Made by a program: the position numbers and the translations under genes. This document shows positions 61,201 to 64,000 of a DNA stretch of 64,000 nt, piece after piece. The DNA is from Macrostomum hystrix. Taxonomy: Eukaryota; Platyhelminthes; Macrostomidae. Location of the stretch: NCBI GenBank assembly GCA_950097015.1, contig CATNEN010000038.1, positions 34,310,501 through 34,374,500 of the forward strand, given 5' to 3'. Positions within the stretch are counted from its first letter, which is position 1. Each line of letters starts with the position of its first letter. A model generated the notes under the pieces. That model did no database searches. It worked only from the letters and a program-made list of their open reading frames with translations, and was not told the DNA's origin.

Positions 61201-63870
61201 CGATGAGGAGATACAAAAGTACACCACCCTGGCCTATCGGAGTCCGGAGATGGTCGACCTGTACTCTGGCAGGCATATAGACACCAAGGCGGATATCTGG
61301 GCATTGGGCTGCATGCTGTACAAGCTGGCCTATTTTAACCTGCCATTTGGCGAGAGCACACTGGCTATCAGTGCTGGACGATTGTGCATACCGGATAGGC
61401 CGGCCTATTCTGTTGAGCTGGGCAAACTCATGCGCTACGCACTACAGCCAGATCCTAGCCTGAGGCCGGATATCTTTCAAATCTGTCATCTGGCGTTTCA
61501 ATTGGCTGGCCGGAATAATCCGGTGCAAAATGTTAATGTAAGCTGAAAGTCTAGTACCAATTTGTTGCTAACTGTTTAGATGACGAAGCATTTTACAGTA
61601 GTATTTGCGTCATAGTTACTCTCGCCGTTTACTCAAAACAGTTTTTTATATATTGATCAACTGATTTAAATTAAAAATCAAAGGATGCCTTTCTCTTCTA
61701 TTTTTATCAGAAATCATCGATTCCTTGCTTCGATACTATCACCGCGCCACTGTCGGAGGGTGAAAGCCGTCGCGAGATCAGCAAATCGCCTAGCGTCGGG
61801 TTAGTATTCTGCCTGATAATCTGTAAGCTGGTCATTAGCTAGATCACTGAGCTGATCATTAGCTAGATCACTGAGCTGATCATTAGCTAGATCACTGACC
61901 TGGTCATTAGCTAGATCACTGAGCTGGTCATTAGCTAGATCACTGAGCTGGTCATTAGCTAGATCACTGAGCTGGTCATTAGCTAGATCACTGAGCTGGT
62001 CATTAGCTAGATCACTGAGCTGGTCATTAGCTAGATCACTGAGCTGGTCATTAGCTAGATCACTGAGCTGGTCATTAGCTAGATCACTGAGCTGGTCATT
62101 AGCTAGATCACTGAGCTGGTCATTAGCTAGATCACTGAGCTGATCATTAGCTAGATCACTGACCTGGTCATTAGCTAGATCACTGACCTGGTCATTAGCT
62201 AGATCACTGAGCTGGTCATTAGCTAGATCACTGAGCTGGTCATTAGCTAGATCACTGAGCTGATCATTAGCTAGATCACTGACCTGGTCATTAGCTAGAT
62301 CACTGAGCTGGTCATTAGCTAGATCACTGAGCTGGTCATTAGCTAGATCACTGAGCTGGTCATTAGCTAGATCACTGAGCTGGTCATTAGCTAGATCACT
62401 GAGCTGGTCATTAGCTAGATCACTGAGCTGGTCATTAGCTAGATCACTGAGCTGGTCATTAGCTAGATCACTGAGCTGGTCATTAGCTAGATCACTGACC
62501 TGGTCATTAGCTAGATCACTGAGCTGGTCATTAGCTAGATCACTGAGCTGGTCATTAGCTAGATCACTGAGCTGGTCATTAGCTAGATCACTGAGCTGGT
62601 CATTAACTAGATCACTTAGCTGGTCATTAACTAGATCATAGAGCTGGTAATGTGTACGTTATATACAATTGCGGAGGAACCCATTTTCCCATCATTTCAG
62701 CCGAATCGCTGCCAGTCAAGCACAGCCAGGTCCAATCGCTGTGATGGCACCGCCCCCGCATCCTCACAGTTCAAATGCACAGAAGCCACTGAATTCTCAT
62801 CCTCAGCAGCAGCAGCAGCAGCAGCAGTCACCGGTCAAGGTGGTACCGCAGGCACTTGCCGCACCAGCGTTGGCTGAGCCAGCACCTGCGCCCAGATCTG
62901 CCGTCAGACAACGGCCAAGGCCGCAGCAGCAGCCGCAGAAAGTTCCATGGGTCACATTGGAACCACTGCAGCCAAAACAGCAGCGGCAGCAGCAGGCGTC
63001 GTCTTCCTCGTCCGCGCCACAGCAGCCAATACCAACCGGCGCAGGCAATCGAAGCTCTTCGCTATTCGACGTTCGCGTTGGCGTCGAAATCACACCTCCA
63101 GGCTGGGTTGGCCTTGGCGAGGTGGGTTTGCTGAGTGGTTATTGGATATCACGGATCACGACATCAATATCATGGATTCCATCATCTAATATCACGGATT
63201 CGATCATCCATATCACGGATTCCATCAGCCATGTCATAGATTCCAATATCCGTATAATGGATTCCAATATCCATATCACGGATTCCATGAACCATATAAT
63301 GGATTCCATCAACCATTTCACGGATTCCATCAACGATATCATGGATTCCATCAACGATATCATGGATTCCATAAACGATATCATGGATTCCATCAACCAT
63401 TTCACGGATTCCATCATCCATATCACGTGTAATAGCTGCCACTGTGCCTTTAGCTTTACATCTGGCTAAAATGGGTTTTCTGCCTACCTAATGAAATATT
63501 ACTTTTCCAATTTCGTGCTCAATCTCTGCCCACTGATTTTTGCAGTCGCAGCTCTCTGGTTCACAAGATCAGAATGTTTCTATGTCGGCCATCGTAGCTG
63601 CACCTTCTGCTGTGTCTTCAGCAGCAACGGCAGCAGCAGCCGCCAGCCAGTCAGGCTCCTTGGACCGGATGCGCCACGTTTCGCAGCCGCCGCCGCCGCC
63701 AATCGTCGGCTGGAATCCGTTCGCCAGCGATGACGATCCGCCGTACCAAGCGCCTGCTTCGGCTGCTGACCGCGGCGTCGGAGCTGACGGTAACAGCTCG
63801 GAGGACGCGCTTGAGGACGCCATGTTCGGCTTGGAATTCGACCGGATTCGAAAGGCTGGCTCGCAGAGCA
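58226..63870 (+). CDS. AAK1: AP2-associated/NAK-family protein kinase, 5' part
   Basis: Exons 58226-58522, 60129-60231, 60951-61537, 61711-61799, 62701-63121 and 63546-63870 join in phase into about 607 residues; the gene runs past the window. NAK kinases (AAK1, BIKE) phosphorylate the AP2 mu subunit and control clathrin endocytosis. The glycine-rich loop (AEGGFAIVFRV), Lys of FALKR, Glu of CQREI, catalytic HRDLKVEN, DFG of LCDFGSAT and activation-segment YRSPEMVDLYSG are present, followed by KADIWALGCMLYKLAYFNLPFGE, very close to AAK1. The tail is rich in Gln, Pro and Ala, as in AAK1, and has WNPFASDDD, an NPF-type EH-binding motif. The ATG at 58226 matches the family's MKKFF start; in-frame codons upstream lack an ATG. 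Exon 6 ends at AGCA|GTGAGT (phase 1). Read through, it would stop at 63881; the repeat beyond favours an intron. Confidence 0.94.
58650..58865. repeat. Minisatellite in AAK1 intron 1, left part
   Basis: Units of about 38 bp with GACAAAGACACCCCTGGGTG and TGTTTTGCTGTCAGG. The array is interrupted after 58865 and resumes at about 59683. Confidence 0.85.
58866..59682. mobile_element. Insertion of about 0.8 kb splitting the minisatellite, solo-LTR-like
   Basis: Unique sequence stands between two parts of the same array, so it inserted after the array formed. It can be read as starting TGTTG and ending CAACA, as LTRs do, and holds AATAAA motifs, but I find no matching target duplication and no coding sequence. 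The exact edges are uncertain because the repeat itself is variable. It contains a diverged internal repeat (GTTTTACCATATTTGGAAT twice). Confidence 0.45.
59683..59800. repeat. Minisatellite in AAK1 intron 1, right part
   Basis: Three units with ACACCCCTGGGAGTGTGTTT and GTCAGGGACTAAGA, the same repeat as the array ending near 58865. Confidence 0.8.
59801..60128. other. 3' end of AAK1 intron 1
   Basis: AT-rich intron sequence ending in a pyrimidine tract and TTTTCAG at 60128. Nothing else seen. Confidence 0.5.
60300..60932. repeat. 21-bp minisatellite in AAK1 intron 2
   Basis: About 30 units of ATGACCCCAAAAGATTCGCTC type with ATGACCCAATAGATTCGGTC variants alternating. The first units (60300-60480) are diverged. 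It ends 18 bp before the acceptor GCCCGCAG at 60950. Confidence 0.92.
61818..62648. repeat. 24-bp minisatellite in AAK1 intron 4
   Basis: About 34 units, CTGGTCATTAGCTAGATCAC then TGAG, with few variants (GAGCTGAT, GACCTGGT). It starts 18 bp after the donor at 61800 and ends about 50 bp before the acceptor. Confidence 0.96.
63145..63428. repeat. 21-bp minisatellite in AAK1 intron 5
   Basis: About 13 units of ATGGATTCCATCAACGATATC type with ACGGATTCCAT variants, starting some 20 bp after the donor at 63122. Confidence 0.92.
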
Positions 63871-63936
63871 GTGAGTTTTGACCACTGTACCCCTGGGACT
63901 GATAGGCAGATCAACTGTCAGATTGATTGACGGGCC

Positions 63937-64000
63937 TTATTTAACTGGTTTACAGACAGGCAGGCAATAATAAACTGGTTTACAGACAGGCAGGCAATAA
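63937..64000. repeat. 30-bp tandem repeat at the window edge (AAK1 intron 6)
   Basis: Two copies of AACTGGTTTACAGACAGGCA then GGCAATAATA are visible and the repeat runs off the window. It starts about 65 bp after the donor at 63871, matching the pattern of the other introns. Confidence 0.8.

Overview
The window is nuclear DNA from an animal, most likely an invertebrate; I cannot place the phylum from sequence alone. The evidence is spliced genes for conserved metazoan proteins, exons richer in G+C than the AT-rich introns and spacers, tRNA-derived SINEs, a hAT-type DNA transposon, and no bacterial-style gene packing. A flatworm or other lophotrochozoan would fit, but that is only a guess.

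Seven protein genes lie head to tail, all on the + strand. (1) The 3' part of a Golgi class I alpha-mannosidase (MAN1A type), 2882-10164, whose start lies upstream of the window. (2) A SEC14-like lipid-transfer protein with CRAL-TRIO and GOLD domains, 13743-20502. (3) An unrecognised secreted or membrane protein with a signal peptide, a novel N-terminal region, EGF-like modules, one thrombospondin type-1 repeat and a transmembrane segment, 24982-29072. (4) Importin-7/8, 34765-42958, eight exons. (5) EED, the WD40 subunit of Polycomb repressive complex 2, 46292-49094. (6) The R-SNARE SEC22, 50837-55067. (7) The 5' part of an AAK1/NAK-family kinase, 58226 to beyond 63870. I rebuilt every splice junction by reading frame and by alignment to remembered family sequences; all phases close. 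Four genes concern membrane traffic or the Golgi (MAN1A, SEC14L, SEC22, AAK1), one nuclear import and one chromatin; I see no sign of a functional cluster.

The striking property of the window is its introns. Of 28 introns seen wholly or partly, 19 are occupied, often almost from donor to acceptor, by a tandem array. Each intron has its own unrelated unit, 4 to 42 bp long. Two more hold decayed arrays, four hold SINE or SINE-fragment sequence, and only three look plain. Further arrays lie 3' of SEC14L and SEC22 and in the spacers. In one spacer a hAT-type MITE with a perfect 8-bp target duplication (43743-44624) contains a 16-bp minisatellite that makes up most of its length, which suggests one route by which such arrays arise.

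Other structure: a TTAACC-rich foldback element (31313-31919), a 240-bp segment present twice (32677-33271), three copies of one SINE family inside introns, an insertion of about 0.8 kb that splits a minisatellite in AAK1 intron 1, a probable GC-AG intron in the mannosidase gene, and acceptor-like sites just upstream of several start codons, compatible with spliced-leader trans-splicing or 5'-UTR introns.
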